Assembly: GCA_003427395.1 (NCBI GenBank)
Contig: BFEA01000520.1
Span: 64,062 to 85,256 of the forward strand
DNA: 21,195 nucleotides
Reading direction: 5' to 3'
From: Chara braunii
Taxonomy: Eukaryota; Streptophyta; Charophyceae; Charales; Characeae
Shown here: positions 10,141-18,371 of the stretch, piece by piece
How the letters are laid out: each line of letters opens with the position of its first letter
Position numbering within the stretch: the first letter of the stretch is position 1
Made by a program: the position numbers and the translations under genes
The notes under the pieces: generated by a model
Told to the model about the DNA's origin: nothing
Seen by the model: the letters and a program-made list of their open reading frames with translations, nothing else
Databases searched by the model: none

Positions 10141-11087
10141 CCCCCAGAGATAGAAGCAGTCGTTGCACAATATTTAGACCTTTTCGAGGAGCCTAGGGGT
10201 GTGGTGGAAAGGGAGATTGTCCATGCAATAGAAATTGTCCCCGGTAAAGGACGAATCAATAGGATGTCTCCTATGGAGTTAGACGAGCTCCGCCGCCAGC
10301 TCAAAGAGCTCACAGAGAAGGGCTGGATTCGGCCTAGTACCTCCCCCCCCTTACGGTGCGCCAATTCTATTTGTCCCAAAGAAGGGGGGTACCTTAAGGA
10401 TGTGTATTGACTATAGGGGCCTCAATGCCATCACTGTTAAAAATGCCCTACTGCACATAAACGACCTCTTGGATAGAGTGCAGGGATGCCGATACTTCAC
10501 TAAGATAGATCTAAAATCCGGATACCATCAAATTGCTATGAAACCTGAGGACCAGCACAAAACCGCCTTTCAGACCAGGTACGGTCTGTACGAGTTTGTG
10601 GTGATGCCCTGTGGCCTATGCAATGCTCCTGGGATATTCCAGCATGCAATGAACCGGATCTTTCATGAGTACTTAGACAAGTTTATCATCGTGTACCTCG
10701 ACAATATTCTTTAGTAAGACTGTAGAGGAGCACGCTGAGCACGTGAAAACAGTGCTAGGACTCCTAAGACAACACGAGTACAAGGTTAACTTGGAGAAAT
10801 GCGAATTCGGTCGCACCAAGATCTTGTACCTGGGTCATGAGATTTCCGCGGATGGTTTAAGGCCGGATGATGCTAAAGTGGCCAGCATACGTGACTGGCC
10901 CAGACCTCAGTCTCTGACTGAGGTGAGGTCAATTTTGGGGATGACAAGCTATTATCGTCCATTTGTGAAACTTTACAGCACGATAGCCTCCCCATTAACT
11001 GACCTCACACGCCTTGACAACCCTTGGGAATGGACAGAAGAGTGTGAAGCAGCCTTTAAGAAATTGAAGTACGCCTTGACACACTAG
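10141..11087 (+). pseudogene. Reverse transcriptase remnant with mutated YLDD
   Basis: Finger and palm motifs are present in order. LDELRRQLKELTEKGWIRPS comes first (10201 frame), then IDYRGLN, KIDLKSGYHQI (first catalytic Asp), TRYGLYEFVVMPCGL, the YLDN box and NLEKCEFG. It is split over three frames. A shift within homopolymers C8 (10343-10350) and G6 separates the first two. A stop at 10712-10714 plus a further shift precedes the third (from 10743). The catalytic YLDD reads YLDN (Asn codon AAT at 10703-10705, from GAT), which by itself would abolish polymerisation. The enzyme copies element RNA into DNA from the tRNA primer. Confidence 0.9.
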
Positions 11088-11510
11088 GAAGTCCTTCAAC
11101 TGCCAAATCCTAAGCAGCCTTTCGTCGTGACCACGGACGTCAGCCAATATGGCATAGGCGCGGTCCTTGCGCAAAAGGAGGGGAAGAAGTTATGACCGAT
11201 CAAGTACATGAGCAAAAAAATGCCATCTCAGAAATGAGCTAAGTCCACGTATGAGCGCAAGCTCTATGCACTTTATAGAGAACTAGTACACTGGAAACAT
11301 TACCTCCTTGGCAGATTCTTCTATCTGAGATCTGACCATGAGACTCTGCGCTGTATTAAGACACAGCCTGTGCTCTCCGATGCTCTCAAAAGGTGGATTC
11401 AAGTTGTAAATATGTATGATTTTCAGCTTGATCCTCTGAAGGGGGAGTACAATAAAGTGGCTGATGCGCTATCGCGTAGGGCCGACTATCTGGGCGCGCT
11501 AGTAACTGAG
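11088..11510 (+). pseudogene. RNase H remnant
   Basis: Following RT in the same frame, the landmarks are FVVTTDVSQYGIGAVLAQ (first catalytic Asp), YERKLYAL (Glu), the SDHETL strand, and NKVADALSRR, which ends the domain in Ty3/gypsy elements and holds the last Asp. Stops interrupt it at 11085-11087, 11193-11195 and 11235-11237. The domain would remove RNA from the RNA-DNA hybrid and generate the polypurine primer. Confidence 0.85.
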
Positions 11511-13010
11511 TGTGGAATTTTTGACGATGTAACTCGGTCCATGGTGGAAGCCTATCAAGAAGATATAGTCATGTATGAGATCATTCACAAACTGGAAGCT
11601 AAAGACAAGGCTACTTTCGATGAGTTTATGTTGGTTGACGACTTGTTGTCCCTTGAGAAGGCTGGGAATAAACGTTTGGGTGTACCAAGTAAAGAGTTTT
11701 TACGTAGTCTATTGTTAGGAGAGTGTCACGATGAGACTGGTAATTTTGGCTATAAAAAGACAGCAGCAAACTTAGTGCAGAAATTTTGGTGGCCCGCAAT
11801 GATGGATGATGCAAAGAAGTACGTAGAAACTTGCCAAGTTTGTCAATGTGACAAGCCTCGAACGCAAGCACCGCTTGGGCTGATTAAGCCCTTGCCCATC
11901 CCTGTTATTCCAGGTCAAAGTGTATCCATGATTTCATGGATACCCTTGTGACCAGGAAAGAGCAGTAAACGACACATCTTTGTCATTGTGGATAGATTCA
12001 CAAAGTATGCTAGACTAATCGCTATACCTAAGACAACTAGGACTGACCACGTCATCAAGCTATTGATGGACAATTGGGTATGTGACTTTGGTCTCCCTAA
12101 GTCTATTGTAAGCGTCAGGGATGTCAGATTCACTACTGAACTATGGCAAAGTATGGCGCAACAGATCGGTACCCGACTGCAAATGACATCAACGAACCGC
12201 CCCGCGTCAAATGGTCAGGCTGAACAGATGAACCGGGTAGTGCAGCACTTGCTTCGGCATTATATTAAACCAAGTCTAGATGACTGGGACAAGAAGTTTC
12301 CCCTCGTCGCCAGCCTGTACAATACCGCCGTACACAGCACTACCGGCATGACTCCCAACCAACTGCATCTTGGTTGGAAGCCCAGATCTGCCTTAGACTT
12401 CATGTTGCCTGAAAATCAGCCAACTGCAGCTCCTGGCAGTATACAGTTCGCTGTCAAGTACGAACAGATGTTGCAGCAGGCTGTAGAGCATATCAAGAAA
12501 GTTGAAGATGCTATGGTTGCATCTGAGAACAGACACAAACGACCATCTGAATTTAAAGTAGGCGAACAAGACTTGGGAATTTCACGTAAATTGATGCCAC
12601 AGTACTTTGGGCCCTGGGAGGTCTTAGATATAGTGGGAGATCAACCAGATGGGCCATCATACGTCAATCGCATCGCTGGACACCGACGTACACACCCTGT
12701 CTTCCATGCAACAAAGTTGGCACCTTTTTCTGTCACTGATCAGTTTCCCTCCAGGAGATCTATGCTGCCCCCAACCATGGATGGACATGTGGACATTGAC
12801 GACATCGTTGAGCCCAAGCTGATGCCTGTGCCCGAGCCCCCGGGCAGGGGACGTCTACCAAAGCCACAGATACAGTACCAGGTGCGGTTCAGACATCAAA
12901 TTGATCCTCAAGAAGGTCGGTGGTTCACAAGAGAAGAATTAACGAAGACTGCTCCCCCAATTATCTCAAGTTATGAAAGAAATTTGAAAGGGAAGCAGCC
13001 TGCTACATAA
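11511..13010 (+). pseudogene. Integrase remnant with chromodomain-like C-terminus
   Basis: The HHCC zinc-binding module is recognisable (ECHDETGNFG...FWWPAMMDDAKKYVETCQVC), but the second His is Asn (11742-11744). The catalytic core follows. The first Asp (DFMDTLVT) is out of frame after an apparent one-base deletion near 11930, with a stop at 11949-11951. The second Asp site reads SVRD instead of SDRD (Val codon GTC, 12114-12116). The Glu of NGQAEQMNR is retained. Next comes a GPF/Y-like module (LMPQYFGPWEVLD). The tail (DIDDIVEPK...GRGRLPK...YQVRFRHQIDPQEGRWFTREEL...IISSYE) fits a chromodomain, which in chromoviruses tethers integration to marked chromatin. The last 341 codons are uninterrupted. 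Confidence 0.9.
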
Positions 13011-13035
13011 CAACTTCTCATAGGACTATCGAAGT

Positions 13036-13050
13036 AAAGAAGGAGGGAAG
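13036..13050 (+). promoter_or_regulatory. Polypurine tract
   Basis: The purine-only run AAAGAAGGAGGGAAG ends exactly where the right LTR begins with TG at 13051. In LTR elements this RNase H-resistant purine run primes plus-strand DNA synthesis. It lies 26 bases after the integrase stop codon. Confidence 0.85.
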
Positions 13051-14032
13051 TGCGAGGGCCTGAGTCTCGGCATATGGTCCTGCAGCAAGCATGTGCCCGC
13101 CCTAAGTGAAGGTGTGGCCCCCCTGAATCTGAACGCTCCCTGAACTCGTTTTGCAAATCTTGGTCGGCACAAGACAGTTGCCACGTGCCACTTGGTTACA
13201 TCTGCCCTGCATGTGAGAATGGAAAGATTCGTGAGCCTTCCAGGCCATACTCAACGTGGCCAAAGCAAGGGACATTGCACATTCGTGCCTGGGTGGTTGG
13301 GCATGCCTAGCCAATTTGGTCCCAGGCCACTGTCTGAACGGGCCTGGGTGCATACACTTTGGCCGAGAGACTGAAGCTACTGGAAACTCGGTCTCAGGTA
13401 ACGGGGACAAGGAGAGCGCCCGCCACTTTCCATATAGGAAAGTGGCCGGGCGCCAGTGGAAGCATTCGGGCACTTGCAAGCAGGTGTGGCAGCGCTGCAG
13501 GAGCACTAGCTCACGGGCTGCTGTGCTAGCTGCTGGTAGCAAGCGCGCGTGAATGTGCGGTCGTGCAAGGGAATAGGGCGCTGCTGAGGGCAGCGCCATA
13601 GCATGGTCAGCAGGTGGTGGTGGTCTTTGTGTATGGGAAGGAGACCTGGGTAGAGAAGACGAGAGAGAGTGAGAGAGAGAGAGAGATGAGGATGATGATG
13701 TGAGGGCACATACCTGGTCTTGGCGATAGTCTACATCTTCAAGTACTTCGGTTCTGCTGCTGACGTCAACAATTGCATTGTCAATTCATAGGCTGGTAGT
13801 AGTTGTGCAATCGTAGTTTGGGTGCTGAGCGCCAAGTAGGAAAAGGCCTCTGGATACTTATGTTCCTGATGGCGAGAGTATGCTCTCATTAACACTCGGA
13901 TTCAGTGTTTTGGTTCTCCATTGGTGTAATATCAGTGCAATTCTGCTTTCTGTACAGTGACGGACTTCCTGGCTTTCAATGTGATTTTGCAATCTGGAAT
14001 CTGTCATTTCGCTATTGCTCGTTTTCCTTGCA
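13051..14032 (+). mobile_element. Right alpha-type LTR
   Basis: This 982-bp LTR runs TGCGAGG...CCTTGCA. It has the X block (13051-13415) joined to YZ1 (13416-14032), the same order as 1842-2868. It has several small deletions relative to that copy: about 40 bases missing after the gcgccatagc near 13601, and ten bases missing near 13733. The junction hairpin is present at 13416-13453. It follows the polypurine tract immediately, so it is the 3' LTR of the internal region described above. Confidence 0.8.
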
Positions 14033-14682
14033 TTTGTTAATTTATTTATTTATTTTTACATGCGAATTGTCAAGTGACCCGATGCTGCACTGTAGCAGTT
14101 ATAAATAGCAGCAGTCGTCAATCGTTGTCGGCTGCAGTCCGGTGCTGGTCACTGTGGCCTGTTGGCTGCATATTGCCAGTTCAGGAACTTACCGGACTTT
14201 CCCAGGATGGTGCTTCAAGGTCGGACTTTGGGACTGTAGACGTTCCGCGTCGTGTACCAGGCCTACAACTTCTAACCATGGCTATGATCCGGACCACCGT
14301 ACAAGGATCTGGACCGTCCGTGGTCCGGGTCCGGGATCTGGGTCCGGGGTCTGGGTCTGGATCTCAGTCCGGATCTCGGTCCGGATGTGAGGGCCCCAGC
14401 CCAACGGCCAATTCTTTTTTGGGTGGTCCAGGGCATTTGTTCACGCCCTGGGCCAGCCGAAACAAATAGTGCCTTATTTTTCACCGCCCTCACCAACGAA
14501 TCGAAGGGCCCAGAAAGTCTACGAGGGGGTTTGGTTTTGTTTGTTTGTTACTTATTGTTTGAACTGTCGGGGGAGGATTTCGTGGCCGACATTTTCCAAA
14601 GGCAGCCGCAAAATCGAATGCCTAGGAGTTGGGCTGCCCCCCGTGTCGTCGGTTTATCGTCTTCAGTCAAGCTCCTTGCAGC
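14033..14682 (+). mobile_element. Z2 block after the right LTR (partial beta unit)
   Basis: This is homologous throughout to 2869-3470 and 5063-5684, including TATAAATA (14100-14107) and the ggtccggg-type minisatellite (about 14310-14385, longer here than in the other copies). It stops after CTCCTTGCAGC exactly where the other copies enter the Y hairpin, and unrelated sequence follows. The end at a block boundary suggests that Z2 is a discrete unit. It may be half of a beta LTR truncated at the hairpin, or a separate TG...CA repeat in its own right. Confidence 0.65.
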
Positions 14683-14892
14683 TTTGTCATCCCCCGGTTA
14701 CAGCTAGGTGAATGCGTGGTCTTTTTCTTTTTTTTTCCCCTTCTTCTTTCTTCGATGAAACTGCCCCGGCTCGGCCAAACTCGGTGCGCAGTGAAAATCA
14801 AGGTCGGCAAAAGCAGGTTCGGAGGTAGTGGTGGTTAAAAAAAATAAAATAAAAAAAAATGACACATCGAGAAATGGACTGAATAAAAATCA
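14683..14892. other. Spacer, no gene seen
   Basis: Short T-rich (14718-14737) and A-rich (14838-14860) stretches flank unremarkable sequence. A word ggtagtggtggtt(t)aaa near 14823-14841 recurs near 16109-16125, which hints at a shared but unidentified repeat. Confidence 0.4.
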
Positions 14893-15372
14893 AATAAACC
14901 AGAAAGGAGGAGGAGGAAGAGAAGGAGAGGAGGAGGACGACGACAAATGAGGGCGGAGTTGATGATGATGATGAGGAGGAGGAGGAGAGGGAGAGAGAAA
15001 AGGAGGGCAAAGTTGATGAGGAGGAGGACGATGACGATGGGAAAATAGGGTGCAGTTGACGAGGACGAGGAGGGCGACGACAACACAATGATAACGGGAA
15101 AGCAGGGCAGAGTAAACACGAGGAGAGGAGGAGGGCGACGATGACGACATGAAAACAAGGCAGAGTTGACATGATCAAGGGGGAGAAGAATAACAACGAC
15201 GCCGAAGAAAGGATGGCAGGGTAGACAACGACGTGGAGGAGGACAGGGAGAAAGAAAAGACGGCGGGGTTGACGAGGAGGAGGAGGACGACGACGACAAG
15301 GAAAAGTGTGTGTGTGTAGGAGGAGGAGGACGACAAGGAAAAGTGTGTGTGCATGTAGGAGGAGGAGGAGGA
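14893..15372. repeat. Degenerate purine-rich minisatellite (~44-56 bp period)
   Basis: A recurrent word of the form gc(a/g)(g/a)(a/g)gttga occurs at 14953, 15007, 15050, 15107, 15160, 15216 and 15263, each followed by gaggaggag and gacgacgac runs. Spacings are 54, 43, 57, 53, 56 and 47 bases, so there are about seven diverged units. The plus strand is strongly purine-rich. Long Ser/Leu-rich frames on the minus strand are products of this composition and not proteins. Confidence 0.75.
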
Positions 15373-15387
15373 GGACAGCTAGGAAGT

Positions 15388-15416
15388 CTGTGTGTGCGTG
15401 TGTGTGTGTGTGCGCA

Positions 15417-15508
<92 letters not shown>

Positions 15509-15509
15509 N

Positions 15510-15552
<43 letters not shown>
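15388..15552. repeat. Compound (GT)n-(GA)n microsatellite
   Basis: An alternating GT tract up to about 15471 runs directly into a GA tract up to 15552, with one N at 15509. The GT part is a classical Z-DNA-prone sequence and the GA part a triplex-prone one. The N and uniform repeat suggest that the assembled length is uncertain. Confidence 0.95.
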
Positions 15553-15554
<2 letters not shown>

Positions 15555-15960
15555 CTCGCGCCCCTCACACTTGTCCACGTGCTGCTTAAGAAAAAAAAGA
15601 GACTTCCCGAAAGCCTTGATAACCACCAGATACATTCGTCCAAGCACTTGTGTGAGTGTGCCCTCAGTGAGGGCGTGTACGGGAAAAAAGTTCAAAAAAC
15701 AGAGAAGCAACACAAAAAAAAAGAAGGAATCCCTTTTCCTGTGATTGAGGGCAGATACATGATGCTACGGATGGTCTATAATAAGTGCCACCCGTGAAAC
15801 GCCCTCCCGTGAAACACGCCCTGCCTGGCTGGCAGGGCACTACAAGGATCTCAAAACAAAAAGAAAAAGAAAAACGACCTGCAATCCCTTTTCCGACATA
15901 GTTGCCAGATACATTCGTCCAAGCACTGGTACAACTTCCACCCTCGTGAGGGCCTTTCCC
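15553..15960. repeat. Short diverged repeats with hairpin and a gag word
   Basis: A 23-base identical word (ccagatacattcg... at 15626-15648 and 15905-15927) is followed in both places by a diverged ccct(c)...gtgagggc sequence. A third, poorer copy (cagatacat at 15751-15759) shares the upstream word aatcccttttcc with the copy at 15905. A perfect hairpin GCCCTGCC/GGCAGGGC (15818-15825 with 15831-15838) and two tandem copies of cccgtgaaac lie between them. The stretch 15764-15787 repeats a gag word from 8728-8751. No gene is supported. Confidence 0.6.
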
Positions 15961-17249
15961 GACATCCCTGCAGTGGGGACTCTTCGTTTTCTTTCTTTTT
16001 TTTTTCTTCTTTTTTTTCTTTTTTTTTTCCGTCGGCCTCCAACCCTGCCCCGAGCCCCTTGTTTTCAGGAGTAGGCTACTAGATGGACTTTGAGTTTGCC
16101 TGGGAAAGGTAGTGGTGGTTTAAACGGCCCAGTTTCCAAGGTTGATATTACCAAATAAGAAGATTGAGGCCGGGATCCTCACTGAGTCACAATCCACCTG
16201 GAGTGACCGAAACCGAACATCCTCAGAACCGGGCTCAGCGTCCCTCATATGATGATGATTATGATGATGGATGAACTTCTGCTGATTCTATGAAGACTGT
16301 GAGATAATGATACTAATGGTGATGATGCTAATGAAAATGGAGACTAGTATGTATGTTGTATCCGCAAATCTCGTCTCCAAATTCTAGAACAACTCCTAGC
16401 CTTCCCTGTACCAGGACATTACATCTCAGAGATGATGCCATCGTAGCCAACGTAAACCATAGTTGACTTGTTCTCGCCACCTAGACTAACCCTGCACCCA
16501 TAGGTTGTCAAAGCAGGCCCCCCCAATTCGCCACTGGATTGCCTTCCTTCCTTAGCAGATCCCCAGATCTCTCTACAAGGCCTCACACTCCTGCCAATTG
16601 CAGGTTACAGGGCAATGTCCTAGCACCGGCCAGCATCGTTCTGGCATCGGCAAACCAGGGGCTCAAAACAAAGCAACTCTGCAGATATCAGCCCGGATTC
16701 GATCATCTCTAAAATCCTATATCCCGAATGAGGAAGAAGGCCCGATGCCGCCAAGAATAAAAGAAAATCCAGAAAGCTTAGTATAGCATACTCTTAATTA
16801 GTAAGCTCAGAGAATCCCCCCCCTCGCTCCTCCTTTCCTCCCTGTCCCTTCCCTACCTCCATCGAAAAAGATGTCCTATCAGTAGGCCATCGTTATCGGC
16901 CCCAACTAGGAACAAACACCACACTCCCCCCTTCTCGCCCCAAAGACATACAATTCCCACCCAAAGTACGCCTCTATCTCCCCTTTACCCTAAGCTGCCC
17001 CCACTGGGATTTGATTCCCCGACCCAGAATAGGGTACCCCACATTATCTGCCCTTACTTCCTCCCAATCATTCACTCCCCACCTTGTGAAGACCTTGCAG
17101 AGGAGAGCTCTCCCCTTCCATAAATCACACTTCCATTCAAAAAAGAAATAGATATCCCAGGGGGGTAGGAGACAATTATCCTAGTACATATATGAGGAAT
17201 ATAAATTAATTTTAGGACTAAATGAAGATCGATCGTGATTATTCTGTTT
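15961..17249. other. Gene-free stretch, no feature recognised
   Basis: I find a T-rich tract at 15985-16029, a gatgatgat-rich patch at 16248-16345 and C-rich, T-rich sequence at 16815-17120. Short frames on both strands show no family I can name. Part of 16440-16790 could be an eroded mobile element, but no termini are visible. Confidence 0.4.
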
Positions 17250-17284
17250 CAGGATGATAATATCATGATATATATATATATATA
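17250..17284. repeat. TA-rich repeat copy left of the Helitron
   Basis: The sequence caggatgataatatcatga followed by (TA)n is repeated with one difference at 17852 onward. With the Helitron removed, the two copies would be direct tandem units of about 60 bp that end in TA microsatellites. The core holds the palindrome TATCATGATA. Confidence 0.75.
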
Positions 17285-17826
17285 CTAGCGTAGCGCCCGC
17301 GGTGCGGGCGGTGCGGGCTACGCCTGCAACCAAAAAGCGGGAAACGACATGCCCATCGGGAAACGACACATCCACCGGGAAACAAAAAGAAAAGAAAAAA
17401 AGAAACGACAAAACGACACACCCACCGGCAAACAAAAAGAAAAGAAAAAACAAAAAGTGGGAAAAATAAGAAAAAAAAAAGAGGAACGACACATCGACCA
17501 TGAAACAAAAAGAAAAGCAAAAACGAAAAGCGGGAAACGACAGGCCAAAAACGAAAATGCTAAAAGAAAAAAAAGGCCGCCCGCTTATTGATGGCAGCGG
17601 CTTCAAGATATTCCCTCACATCTACGCCCGCCGCCGCCCGGCCCCGTGGGCGCGCTCACTTGTTTAATGGCGCGCTGTGAACATTTCGGTATGCGCACCC
17701 CTCTGCACACTCCCACACCCTGGATCGCCTTCATCCGCCGGCCCTCCTCAAAACTTCGACCCCAAATCCGGCGCGCAGCGGACCATCGACCTCCCCCCCC
17801 CGGCCAATGCTGCTTAAGGGGTAGGA
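17285..17826 (-). mobile_element. Putative non-autonomous Helitron
   Basis: Read on the minus strand, the 542-bp segment begins TCCTACCCC and ends in a GC hairpin followed by CTACGCTAG. The hairpin arms are CGCCCGC/GCGGGCG with loop ACC (plus 17294-17310). The 5' flank ends in A and the 3' flank begins with T. TC start, CTRR end, a subterminal 3' hairpin and insertion between A and T without target duplication are the diagnostic Helitron features. The flanks are halves of one TA microsatellite. The inside codes for nothing recognisable: one part is GC-rich (17580-17810) and one holds A-rich repeats (17341-17575). Without Rep/helicase it would need an autonomous partner. An alternative is chance termini around an unrelated GC-rich block. 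Confidence 0.65.
17341..17575. repeat. A-rich degenerate repeats inside the Helitron
   Basis: The word cgacacaYc(c/g)acc followed by aaacaaaaagaaaag recurs about three times (near 17363, 17413 and 17488), with gggaaacgaca words between. Spacings of about 50 and 75 bases show a degenerate tandem array. Its Lys-rich and Phe-rich frames are compositional. Confidence 0.65.
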
Positions 17827-17851
17827 TATATATATAATATATATTATGTTA

Positions 17852-17897
17852 CAGGATGATAATACCATGATATATATATATATATATATATAATATA
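17852..17897. repeat. TA-rich repeat copy right of the Helitron
   Basis: This is the second copy of the caggatgata... unit. It has a longer TA run (17870-17897) and joins directly to the first copy of the hammerhead-associated direct repeat. Confidence 0.8.
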
Positions 17898-17946
17898 TCG
17901 TTTGTTGCCCTCTTCTCTCTCTCTGCCTACGGTTTACCGGGCAGTT
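17898..17946 (+). repeat. Direct repeat 1 of the hammerhead element
   Basis: These 49 bases recur at 18323-18371 with a single difference (c/t at the tenth to eleventh base). They contain ctctctctctgcctacgg and ttaccgggcagtt. The spacing between copies is 425 bp. Copy 1 abuts a TA microsatellite on its left, whereas copy 2 is preceded by the hammerhead ribozyme. Confidence 0.9.
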
Positions 17947-18242
17947 CTGTTTGTGACGATATATACTACGACTTCGCTAGCTTCCTGCTACGGTTTTTTC
18001 CGGTCAGGTCGAGCGGCAGTGGTCGGGGCCGTTACTAGGCGGCCATGCTGTGCCTCTAGTGCCAGCGGCGTGTCTGGAGTGTATTTTTTGGCTGTGACAG
18101 ACCTTTCTTTGTTTCGTGGATGTTTTGCTGGCTTGTGATGGGGTGTGAACCGACAGTCTGTAGAGTTTTCCATCTGGTGTGGGTGAGTGATAGTCTACTT
18201 TGATTTTGGTTAAGGTAGATTATCATTTACAATGTAATCAGT
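17947..18242 (+). other. Body of the hammerhead-bearing element
   Basis: These 296 bases lie between direct repeat 1 and the ribozyme and encode no protein I recognise. They are the sequence a transcript would carry upstream of the cleavage site. If the element is a Penelope-like or retrozyme-like element, this is its LTR-like body. Confidence 0.5.
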
Positions 18243-18324
18243 GAGGGGATTCTGCAGACTGTTGAGGGTTCAGCCTCCTGATGAGTCGGTGAAACTCCGA
18301 CGAAACAGTTTGCCACAGCCCCTC
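18243..18324 (+). ncRNA. Type III hammerhead self-cleaving ribozyme
   Basis: All core positions are present: CTGATGA (18278-18284), GAA (18302-18304), A15.1 (18305), U16.1 (18262) and H17 = U (18263), so predicted cleavage is after GUU between 18263 and 18264. Helix I is GAGG/CCTC (18264-18267, 18274-18277) with loop GTTCAG. Helix II is GTCGG/CCGAC (18285-18289, 18297-18301) with loop TGAAACT. Helix III is GCAGACTG/CAGTTTGC (18254-18261, 18306-18313, one G-U). Beyond an internal loop it extends by GAGGGG/CCCCTC (18243-18248, 18319-18324). Helices I and II are closed and III is open, hence type III. Its RNA would cut itself. Such ribozymes are known in plant retrozymes, Penelope-like elements and viroid-like RNAs. 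GUU is cleavable but usually slower than GUC. Confidence 0.93.
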
Positions 18325-18371
18325 GTTTGTTGTCCTCTTCTCTCTCTCTGCCTACGGTTTACCGGGCAGTT
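18323..18371 (+). repeat. Direct repeat 2 of the hammerhead element
   Basis: This is the second copy of the 49-base repeat and begins inside the 3' strand of helix III (cctcgtttg). It is followed by 50 bases of unique sequence containing aataaa (18407-18412) and then by gagaatatatataaat, again TA-rich. Confidence 0.9.

Noticed and set aside
14798-15713. Long minus-strand frames of about 280-290 codons
   Set aside because: They consist of Leu/Ser/His/Thr runs from GA, GT and GGA repeats, include an N, and show no domain; they are repeat artefacts.
15553-15960. CRISPR-like array of the cagatacattcg repeats
   Set aside because: There are only two good copies, with unequal, related spacers, in a eukaryotic context; this is ordinary duplicated repeat DNA.
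17181-17606. Phe-rich minus-strand frames suggesting a membrane protein
   Set aside because: They are translations of the A-rich repeat inside the Helitron; composition alone explains the hydrophobicity.
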